Of a stretch of DNA of 8,594 nucleotides, positions 1-6,118 are shown piece by piece; the stretch's first letter is position 1; every line of letters starts with the position of its first letter. Location: NCBI GenBank assembly GCA_004552595.1, contig SFNX01000075.1:1-8594 (forward strand). Direction: 5' to 3'. A program made the translations under genes and the position numbers. The notes beneath the pieces were generated by a model. It was not told the origin of the DNA, did not search any database, and saw only the letters and a program-made list of their open reading frames with translations. Source of the stretch: Lachnospiraceae bacterium (lineage in GTDB: Bacteria > Bacillota > Clostridia > Lachnospirales > Lachnospiraceae).

Positions 1-171
1 ACCAGTTCTAATGGTACACTCGTTGCCCAAGGACGAAGCACAGGAGGATCATTCCAATGGGATGGCAACGACCTTAGAGGCAAGCGTGTGGCCTCAGGTG
101 TGTATATGGTGAATACAGCAACAAATGATGGAAAAAAAGGTACTGTTTGTAAAGTCGTAATTGTAAACTGA
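1..171 (+). CDS. C-terminal end of a secreted protein with FlgD-like/T9SS-type tail, possibly PorZ (5' end outside window)
   Basis: The reading frame is open from the first base and ends at TGA 169-171, giving the last 56 residues. The visible part has a WDGND...G..VASGVYMV pattern followed by a strand ending in KVVIVN. This is the usual look of a FlgD-like immunoglobulin fold or a type IX secretion C-terminal domain in Bacteroidetes surface proteins. The tail resembles that of PorZ, the beta-propeller surface protein which in Porphyromonas gingivalis presents A-LPS to the PorU sortase. That identity rests on only 56 residues and is tentative; any other T9SS cargo or regulator-propeller protein could end in the same way. 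The GT2 gene begins 5 bp after the stop, so the two are probably co-transcribed. The catalytic or propeller part lies upstream of the window. Confidence 0.75.
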   Translation, partial: TSSNGTLVAQGRSTGGSFQWDGNDLRGKRVASGVYMVNTATNDGKKGTVCKVVIVN

Positions 172-176
172 TTGCC

Positions 177-875
177 ATGATTTCAGTATGTGTCGCCACA
201 TATAATGGTGAAAAATTCATCAGAGAACAGATTGACTCTATATTATGCCAACTGTCCTCTGACGACGAAATCATTGTGTCTGACGACGGATCAACGGATG
301 GGACAATTGTAATAATCAATTGTATTGGTGACAAAAGGATAAGAATAATTGAAGGGCCGCGCAAACATTCGCCAACATTCAATTTTGAAAACGCTTTGAA
401 AGAAGCAAAAGGAGACTATATTTTTCTTGCAGACCAGGATGACGTTTGGAAAACGAATAAGGTAGAGGTGTGCATGAAATGGTTGCAGAAGTATGATTGT
501 GTGGTGAGCGATGCGGAAGTGACAGACAGTAATCTAAATCCATTATATCCTTCACTCTATGCCATTATGCAAGTAAGACAAGGACACATATACAACACTG
601 TATGGAAAAACGGTTATACAGGCTGCTGTATGGCTTTCAGGCGCAATATACTTGAGGCATCACTGCCATTCCCCAAAGACATTCCTATGCACGATATATG
701 GATAGGCAATGTTGCTGCTTATAAATACAATGTGAAGTTCATACCGGACAAACTCATTTTATTCCGTAGACATAAGGAGACTATCTCTTGTAATGGCAAA
801 GGAAGCAAATACTCTATATGGCAACAGATGAAATTCAGATGGAGTATAATTAAGAATATTGCTAATCTATATTAA
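177..875 (+). CDS. GT2 family glycosyltransferase (DQDD type)
   Basis: A 232-residue inverting GT-A glycosyltransferase, expected at the cytoplasmic face of the inner membrane and transferring a sugar from a nucleotide donor to a lipid-linked glycan. The N-terminus MISVCVATYNGEKFI is the classic GT2 first strand. DDGSTD (36-41) binds the nucleotide and DQDD (86-89) is the metal-binding DXD equivalent, followed by VWK and K95. HDIWIG (172-177) matches the HD-W motif of the acceptor/catalytic region. The DQDD and HD-W combination is common in rhamnosyltransferase-like GT2 enzymes, but the donor sugar cannot be read from sequence. There is no membrane segment, and the protein is at the short end for the family yet keeps all core motifs. 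ATG 177 is 5 bp from the preceding stop, and the next gene starts 14 bp downstream, so this is a mid-operon gene. Confidence 0.93.
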   Translation: MISVCVATYNGEKFIREQIDSILCQLSSDDEIIVSDDGSTDGTIVIINCIGDKRIRIIEGPRKHSPTFNFENALKEAKGDYIFLADQDDVWKTNKVEVCMKWLQKYDCVVSDAEVTDSNLNPLYPSLYAIMQVRQGHIYNTVWKNGYTGCCMAFRRNILEASLPFPKDIPMHDIWIGNVAAYKYNVKFIPDKLILFRRHKETISCNGKGSKYSIWQQMKFRWSIIKNIANLY

Positions 876-889
876 TAATTTCACTAAAC

Positions 890-1963
890 ATGAACATCAT
901 ATACGTTATAGAAGATTATTCTGAAAACGGTGGAGTGGAACGTATTGTAAGTGACAAGGCAAACACACTATTCACCCAATATCACCATAACGTGACACTT
1001 ATATCTGTGTATCATGACATCCGTCCGCAACACTATCATCTTATGGATGGAATAAACTTGATACATCTTGATGTTCCATTTGCCAAGAAAACTAACAATG
1101 CTGTGTCAAGACTATTAAGTCGCATGAATACAATGCTTACTGCAATCAAACGGTTGAACAATACTATTAATCGACTTAACCCAGACATCATATTCTTTGC
1201 CACAACCTTAGGAGCCATCTTGTTGCCATTCTGTCGTACTAATGCGAGGAAGATATATGAATCGCATCTGGCAAGAAACTTCAATCCTTTTAACCGGTTG
1301 TTTTTCCTCACAGAATTAAAGGCAGAAAGAATTGTTTGTCTCACAAGCGAAGATGCCAAGCAGTTCAGACATGCCAAGAGAGTGGATATTATTCCCAACT
1401 ACATAAACGAAGTTACTTCATACGCTAAGGATTATTCCATAAGGAAAGCTATAGCTGTAGGCAGACTGGAGAAACAGAAAGGCTTTGACATACTTATCGA
1501 CTGTTGGAAGGAAATATCAAGGCAGTATCCTGACTGGCAACTCGACATTTATGGCGAAGGGTCGTGTAGGGAATCGTTGCAGCAGCAGATACTCAACCTG
1601 AATCTTGAGGACAAAGTGAAGCTGTGTGGCAGAAACAACAATATTATGGAAATTTATCCGCATTATAGTCTTCATCTTATGACATCACGCTACGAGGGAC
1701 TTCCCATGACTCTAATAGAAGCCCAAGCCTGCGGGTTGCCGTCTGTGGTTTTCAACTTCCATTATGGTGCGAGCGATATTATTACCAACGAATATAATGG
1801 CCTTATTGTAGAACAAGATAACTACAAAAAGTATATTCAAGCAGTTATTAAAATGATGGCATCAGAAGAACAGAGAAAGGAATATGGCACGCATGCCTTG
1901 ACTATAGGCAAACAATATTCAAAGGATTATATTTTTGGTAAATGGATACAAGTCATCTTGTGA
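890..1963 (+). CDS. GT4 family glycosyltransferase
   Basis: A 357-residue retaining GT-B glycosyltransferase. The N-terminal acceptor domain opens with a short strand and the glycine loop ENGGVERIV (12-20), typical of GT4 enzymes. The C-terminal donor domain starts at about 186 with AVGRLEKQKGFDILI (189-203), then YGEGS (221-225). The donor motif YEGLPMTLIEAQACGLPSV (268-286) contains the two glutamates E269 and E277 of the E-x7-E signature. GASDII and NGLIVE (293-308) complete the site. All expected parts are present, so it should be active; the donor sugar is not predictable. It follows the GT2 gene by 14 bp on the same strand and probably acts in the same pathway. Its last 11 bp overlap the 3' end of the convergent phosphoethanolamine transferase gene, leaving no room for an intergenic terminator. 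Confidence 0.94.
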   Translation: MNIIYVIEDYSENGGVERIVSDKANTLFTQYHHNVTLISVYHDIRPQHYHLMDGINLIHLDVPFAKKTNNAVSRLLSRMNTMLTAIKRLNNTINRLNPDIIFFATTLGAILLPFCRTNARKIYESHLARNFNPFNRLFFLTELKAERIVCLTSEDAKQFRHAKRVDIIPNYINEVTSYAKDYSIRKAIAVGRLEKQKGFDILIDCWKEISRQYPDWQLDIYGEGSCRESLQQQILNLNLEDKVKLCGRNNNIMEIYPHYSLHLMTSRYEGLPMTLIEAQACGLPSVVFNFHYGASDIITNEYNGLIVEQDNYKKYIQAVIKMMASEEQRKEYGTHALTIGKQYSKDYIFGKWIQVIL

Positions 1964-3551
1964 ATATATTCAAGTGATTGTCAATATATTCAGTCTTTAT
2001 ATCTGCGGCATCAAGAATGCTATGAAACAAGAAATAAGACTTATATCTTTTGTCTTTGTTAAATAGCAAAGCATCAACCTTATCGTGGTATTTACTGGCG
2101 AATATATCAGAATACCATACAAAACAACCAGGCAAATGTTGAGGTTCATTATCAACACTACCATGAATAAAATGACCGTCTTCACCCATGCACTCACCAT
2201 GATCTGATAAATAAATCAAAACAGCATTCCTTTTTTTCAATCTCTTTATTACCTGATTCCAAAAATAATCAGAGAACAATATTGTGTTATCATATGAATT
2301 GCGAATTTGTTCGAATGTGTTTGAGGATAATATTTTGCTGTTTGTGACAGGAATGAATTTTTGATACTCATCAGTGAAATGAGTGTTATAATACCAATGA
2401 GAACCAACGGTATGAAGTATTATCAGTTTGCGTGGTTCTTTACGCCTTAGTTCATCATCTAAGTAAGGCAACAAATCTGTATCAAGCCATTTGTCATAAA
2501 TATATGACACCTTTCCACTGCTAACATACTTGAGTCTGTCGCACTCCTTCATAAAATACAAGAAACTCTTTATACTCTCCTGATTTGCAAGCCACGCAGT
2601 AGAAAAACCAGCATGTTTCATCAACGATACGAAAGAACGCTCGGTATAAGCCCTGTCAGGGTGTCTTTCGTCAGATCGGGTCATAAAATGAGGTATGCTG
2701 AGATGGGTTAAATTATAATCACTATATATATTTGACATTGAAACAACATTCTTTTCTTTACATAGTAAGGGAGTGGTTTCTCTTTCATATCCATTAATCT
2801 GCATACTCGAAGCCCTCAAGGATTCTCCAATAATGAAAACGACAGTCATAGTATCAGTGTTACATTTTATAAGTCCGTCAAAATCCGGTCTTTCTGATGC
2901 TACACTTCTATGATTGTCTATATATTCTGCTACAGTAAAAAATATGGAATAAGGTATTCTTTTTGCAATAGCATTAATTGACATTTCCATATTCAATGGC
3001 ACAAATATTATAAGAAAAGATATAATACAGTGAAACCATTTGCATGGAATTTGCTTGATACGAAATCTGTGGATAGTAACAAAGAAAGAAACAGTGAAAG
3101 ATATAATAATCCACAAAATAAGTTGCCAACTGACTAAGTCGATACTCGTACGTAAGTCATTCTCCAGCAATAGTTCTATTACCTCTGGCATTAATGTCAA
3201 ATGCAAAGTGTAGCGATAATAAGCTATTATGGTGGATAATACCATAATTATTGGAAATGACACGCTAAATACGTATTTATTGATACTTATTATGTAAAAG
3301 AGTCCAAAGACAACAACCTCAATCATTAACCAGTGTGACACCAAAATGGCAAAATCGCCGATGCTTGAAAATGGATTGTCATAAAACTCAGCTAATAATA
3401 ATGTAACACCATAAAAGAATGTAATATACAAACAGAATTTTATAAGCCTTAAACTGTTAGTGGAAAAAGAATTGTTACATAACAAATTTTTTCCAAAGTT
3501 TCTAACTCTCGTTAAACATTGTATATTATCAGCTTTGTTTTGAGTGTTCAT
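1953..3551 (-). CDS. Membrane phosphoethanolamine transferase (sulfatase/alkaline-phosphatase fold; EptA/EptC-like)
   Basis: A 532-residue inner-membrane enzyme that moves phosphoethanolamine from phosphatidylethanolamine to lipid A or LPS core on the periplasmic side. About five membrane helices (roughly 38-55, 65-88, 93-116, 141-160, 172-188) precede a periplasmic catalytic domain. That domain shows IIGESLRASSMQINGYERET with metal ligand E243 and, 39 residues later, T282 in NLTHLSIP, at the spacing of the catalytic Glu and Thr in EptA/MCR-1. It continues with HTVGSH (380-385), NSYDNTILFSDYF and the metal motif LSDHGE (D450, H451), then GHF with H460. The GS-H and NQ region resembles EptC/CptA (core-modifying) as much as EptA, so lipid A versus core is open. 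The Cys before the nucleophile in MCR-type enzymes is absent. An in-frame TTG at 3560 would add three residues; ATG 3551 is preferred. The gene is AT-rich and appears to be transcribed alone. Confidence 0.93.
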   Translation of the reverse strand: MNTQNKADNIQCLTRVRNFGKNLLCNNSFSTNSLRLIKFCLYITFFYGVTLLLAEFYDNPFSSIGDFAILVSHWLMIEVVVFGLFYIISINKYVFSVSFPIIMVLSTIIAYYRYTLHLTLMPEVIELLLENDLRTSIDLVSWQLILWIIISFTVSFFVTIHRFRIKQIPCKWFHCIISFLIIFVPLNMEMSINAIAKRIPYSIFFTVAEYIDNHRSVASERPDFDGLIKCNTDTMTVVFIIGESLRASSMQINGYERETTPLLCKEKNVVSMSNIYSDYNLTHLSIPHFMTRSDERHPDRAYTERSFVSLMKHAGFSTAWLANQESIKSFLYFMKECDRLKYVSSGKVSYIYDKWLDTDLLPYLDDELRRKEPRKLIILHTVGSHWYYNTHFTDEYQKFIPVTNSKILSSNTFEQIRNSYDNTILFSDYFWNQVIKRLKKRNAVLIYLSDHGECMGEDGHFIHGSVDNEPQHLPGCFVWYSDIFASKYHDKVDALLFNKDKRYKSYFLFHSILDAADIKTEYIDNHLNIFTR

Positions 3552-3599
3552 AATTATCAATATTGGTGAATAAAGTATTCATTCTCTTTATTATCGAGA

Positions 3600-3630
3600 C
3601 AAAGGTACAAAGATTATTTCAGTTGTCAAA
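3600..3630 (-). promoter_or_regulatory. Bacteroidetes-type promoter of the phosphoethanolamine transferase gene
   Basis: Read on the minus strand, a TTTG -33 element (3630-3627) is separated by 19 bp from TACCTTTG (3607-3600). This fits the Bacteroidetes sigma-ABfr consensus TTTG / TAnnTTTG and its spacing. Transcription would start near 3593, giving a leader of about 40 nt before ATG 3551. The leader contains an AT-rich inverted repeat (arms 3569-3575 and 3586-3592) at its very 5' end. Transcription has not been shown; this is a consensus match in the right place. Confidence 0.7.
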
Positions 3631-3669
3631 GCATTTCTATTAAAAAATAATGGATATTTTACAATTTCT

Positions 3670-3701
3670 CTTGGTTATATAAAAAAGAAACTGTATCTTT
3701 G
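3670..3701 (+). promoter_or_regulatory. Bacteroidetes-type promoter for the membrane protein/GT2 operon
   Basis: TATCTTTG at 3694-3701 is an exact match to the Bacteroidetes -7 box TAnnTTTG. A weaker -33 element, CTTG, lies at 3670-3673 with a 20-bp spacer. Transcription would start near 3708 and give a very short leader of about 14 nt before ATG 3722. The downstream genes at 3722 and 4991 have no other obvious promoter between them. It is back-to-back with the minus-strand promoter at 3600-3630, with about 40 bp between the two -33 elements. Confidence 0.62.
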
Positions 3702-3721
3702 CCACCTAAATAATTTTGAGA

Positions 3722-4963
3722 ATGAATATCAGTGACGAAAAAGCATATTACGTAAACAATATTCTGACAATATATTTTATTGCCATTATTTGCTTTGTAG
3801 CCATATATTCCTTCGTTTATATCCCGGATTATGAAACATATGAGATAAGTGATTGGATGATAAACTATGAAGGTGGTTTTGTGAGGCGAGGACTCATAGG
3901 CCAATGTTTATTATGGGCAAACCATATTCATTCATTCGACATAAGATATTCAATAGTATTAATTGAGGCATTTTTTTATGTATTATTTCTTTATCTTATT
4001 TTTAAAATATTCAACAAGTATAAATGGAGTCTACTTGGAGCTATGTTTCCAATAGTTTGCAGTACAACTTCACTGACTGTTTACAGAAGAGATTTCATGA
4101 TGCTTTGTCTTTGTTATCTTTCATATAAGTTATTTTTCAGATACTTAAAGGACAATGGAATCAATAGCCTTATAATATCGATAATGATAATGTCTGTCAG
4201 CATTACCATTTACGAACCAATATTCTTTGTAATGGTTCCTGTATTAGTTTTGCAATATTGGAACAAAAAGAAGAATATTATAAATACTTTGTTCATATTT
4301 TTGATACCTATACTATGTATGGTTTTATCTTGCATATTCAGGGGAACAGACAATCAAGTAAATGATATATGGCAATCATGGTTGCCATATTTATCGCAAT
4401 ATGTGGATATTCAAAATGAAAATATCGGGTTTGCCATTCAATTTCTTGGATTGACAAACCAAGAAGTGTTTTCACTTCATTATGAATGCACTTTTCGTGA
4501 TAATATGCCATTATGGACAATTATTACACTTATCATAGTTTTCTCTCTTGCCTATTTCCTATGTACTTATGTGCCATCTGTATATAGAGAAGGCAAAAGA
4601 TTATGTGAGAATTTCGATAAATATGAAATTGGCAAAATATTACTGGTTCAACTTTTCATACAGCTGCCAATATTTACGTTTCTTTCATGTGATTATGGAA
4701 GAACCATCCCAATGAGCCTATACACTTCTTTTTTTATATTCCACATGTCAAAAATGAATGGATATAAGGTATATGTGACAAATATTATAGGTAATACATC
4801 AGACAAAATAATAAATAGCTTAAATTCTTATACGGTATTCAATAACCCATGGGTTTATATTTTTACTATACTGTTATTCCCGTTTCATACTTTCGCCCCG
4901 TCGCTCGTATATGACAACATCATAGTACATTCTTTACAAAAAATCATAAAATATTTAATATAG
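3722..4963 (+). CDS. Multi-pass membrane protein of unassigned family, candidate GT-C glycosyltransferase or Wzy-like polymerase
   Basis: A 413-residue integral inner-membrane protein with roughly 9-11 hydrophobic segments (for example 13-34, 76-97, 104-118, 148-178, 186-206, 263-284, 305-322, 376-394). I cannot name its family. The first outside-type loop has DWMINYEGGFVRRGLIG (44-60). Later come YRRD (121-124), YE followed by P (164-166) at a helix edge, and DYGR (324-327) before a late helix. Charged residues at helix edges, a first-loop Asp and a late D-GR motif suggest an enzyme handling polyprenyl-linked sugars, such as a GT-C transferase or O-unit polymerase. That is inference from motif placement and context, not a family match. 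It starts a two-gene operon with the GT2 gene 27 bp downstream. An in-frame TTG at 3716 is possible, but ATG 3722 is the better start. It is very AT-rich, unlike the gene that follows. Confidence 0.85.
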   Translation: MNISDEKAYYVNNILTIYFIAIICFVAIYSFVYIPDYETYEISDWMINYEGGFVRRGLIGQCLLWANHIHSFDIRYSIVLIEAFFYVLFLYLIFKIFNKYKWSLLGAMFPIVCSTTSLTVYRRDFMMLCLCYLSYKLFFRYLKDNGINSLIISIMIMSVSITIYEPIFFVMVPVLVLQYWNKKKNIINTLFIFLIPILCMVLSCIFRGTDNQVNDIWQSWLPYLSQYVDIQNENIGFAIQFLGLTNQEVFSLHYECTFRDNMPLWTIITLIIVFSLAYFLCTYVPSVYREGKRLCENFDKYEIGKILLVQLFIQLPIFTFLSCDYGRTIPMSLYTSFFIFHMSKMNGYKVYVTNIIGNTSDKIINSLNSYTVFNNPWVYIFTILLFPFHTFAPSLVYDNIIVHSLQKIIKYLI

Positions 4964-4990
4964 TATATACCAAACTGCACTATTATTATT

Positions 4991-5914
4991 ATGAAACTTA
5001 GTATTATCATTCCTTTATACAACAATGAGAACACACTCGGACGTTGCTTGGAGAGTGTTCTCTCGCAGGATATTGACGACTGCGAGATAATAATAGTGGA
5101 TGACGGTTCTACCGACAACAGTGGACTCTTGGCGGATGAATGGGAAAGAAATGACAAAAGAATCTCCGTGATACACAAGCAAAACGGCGGTCCTTCTGAG
5201 GCAAAAAACTATGGATTGGATGTGGTGAAAGGCGAGTATGTTACATTTGTTGACAGCGACGACGAATTGGCGCCAGACACATTGAAGCCACTTATCGAAA
5301 TGCTCGAAATTCATGCAGATTTCGACATCGTGGAGTATTCAGTCCTGCAACACGCGGGATTCTATGATGAATGTTTCCTCAACGTAGGCAATCATGTTTA
5401 TCACAAATGCATGGACTGGCTGGCAGATAATGGTTGTAACCATTGCTGGATGTGGAACAAGATATTCAAGAATGAACTGTTTGTGAATCTTCGCTTTCCT
5501 ATACAAAAGAGAAGGTTTGAAGACATGTGGATGATTGGTGAGATATTAAGAAGAAATCCGGTGATAGCCACAACGTCGCAGGGAGCATACAAGTATTACT
5601 GGAATCCAAACGGCCTGATGGCTTCGATGGACAGCTATTCGGAGCTGATTAAGGCTCAGATGGATATTGTCCAAAAGCATGGAATCAACATCCGCGACAG
5701 ACGATGGCATAAGCTTTATATGGACATGTATAACATACAACTCTATGTTTATATACAGTCGAGCGAAATCTTGATACCATCGCTTAAGGTGGTACCAAAT
5801 ACTTACGGAGGATTTCAAGGGCTGGTAAAGTCTTTGGCGTTGGACCTGTTAGGACTGAAATGTTCCTGCAAGTTGTTTAAAATGTTTTTCTATCATGTAA
5901 AAAAGGGGAAGTAA
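4991..5914 (+). CDS. GT2 family glycosyltransferase (EpsH/WcaA-like)
   Basis: A 307-residue inverting GT-A glycosyltransferase, cytoplasmic, probably associated with the membrane through its C-terminal region. It starts with MKLSIIIPLYNNENTLGRCL, the standard GT2 opening. DDGSTD (37-42) is the nucleotide site, NGGPSEAKNYGL (65-76) the typical linker, and DSDD (88-91) the DXD metal site. RRFEDMW (174-180) carries the ED pair (E177, D178) expected for the catalytic base region. The C-terminal third (about 215-307) is helical and basic near its end, without a convincing membrane helix. The enzyme should be active; donor and acceptor are unknown. It follows the membrane protein by 27 bp with no terminator, so the two probably work together. 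Base composition is less AT-rich than in the membrane protein gene. The gene converges on the minus-strand operon across the palindrome array. Confidence 0.94.
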   Translation: MKLSIIIPLYNNENTLGRCLESVLSQDIDDCEIIIVDDGSTDNSGLLADEWERNDKRISVIHKQNGGPSEAKNYGLDVVKGEYVTFVDSDDELAPDTLKPLIEMLEIHADFDIVEYSVLQHAGFYDECFLNVGNHVYHKCMDWLADNGCNHCWMWNKIFKNELFVNLRFPIQKRRFEDMWMIGEILRRNPVIATTSQGAYKYYWNPNGLMASMDSYSELIKAQMDIVQKHGINIRDRRWHKLYMDMYNIQLYVYIQSSEILIPSLKVVPNTYGGFQGLVKSLALDLLGLKCSCKLFKMFFYHVKKGK

Positions 5915-5948
5915 CGAACATTTTGTTATCCTACCTTTGAATTCTTCG

Positions 5949-6026
5949 TCCGAAGCCTTTGGATGTGTGTCCGAAGGCTTCGGACGTATATCAGAAGGTT
6001 TCTGATGTACATCAGAAGGCTTCTGA
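5949..6026. repeat. Four-unit tandem array of 21-bp-period palindromes
   Basis: Four units of the form TC(C/A)GAAG-N-CTTC(G/T)GA begin at 5949, 5970, 5991 and 6012, exactly 21 bp apart. Each unit is a near-palindrome that can fold into a hairpin with a three-base loop. Units 1 and 2 carry TCCGAAG, units 3 and 4 TCAGAAG, with the matching change on the right arm in units 2 to 4. The departures from symmetry in unit 1 (5952/5960) and unit 3 (5997/5999) are G-T, the first a G-U wobble within the plus-strand RNA stem. The array sits between the convergent genes ending at 5914 and 6119. No T-run follows it, so it is not a classic intrinsic terminator. Because 21 is a multiple of three, both strands stay open across it, which creates spurious heptad-repeat ORFs. 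The rest of the 5915-6118 gap shows only the 10-bp palindrome CCATATATGG at 6063-6072. Confidence 0.85.
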
Positions 6027-6118
6027 CGGAAAACGCAGAGGTTAGGAAACAGATTCCATACTCCATATATGGTTTATTATAATGGATATCGTCGAAAACC
6101 CTCATTAATGGCAATTAA

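Noticed and set aside
3552..3560. TTG start at 3560 for the phosphoethanolamine transferase gene.
   Set aside because: It adds only three residues before ATG 3551, with no better ribosome site; ATG is preferred.
3716..3721. TTG start at 3716 for the membrane protein gene.
   Set aside because: It would lie within about 8 bases of the predicted transcription start and adds only two residues; ATG 3722 is preferred.
3552..3721. Invertible promoter like those controlling Bacteroides capsule loci.
   Set aside because: No pair of long inverted repeats flanks the promoters, and no recombinase gene is in the window.
5911..5929. Hairpin at the GT2 stop codon (arms 5911-5918 and 5922-5929) as an intrinsic terminator.
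   Set aside because: The stem is AT-rich with wobble pairs, and the following bases are CTACCTTTG, not a T-run.
5949..6026. Possible CRISPR array.
   Set aside because: The 21-bp units are adjacent, with no separate unique spacers of usual length; units are short palindromes and no cas gene is present.
5926..6105. Minus-strand small ORF (59 codons from ATG 6105) with heptad repeats such as VRSLLMY and IRNLLIY; the plus strand is also open through the same repeats.
   Set aside because: The heptads follow from a 21-bp palindromic DNA repeat that leaves both strands open. The non-repeat part has no recognisable protein character and there is no clear promoter, so it is treated as a by-product of the repeat array.
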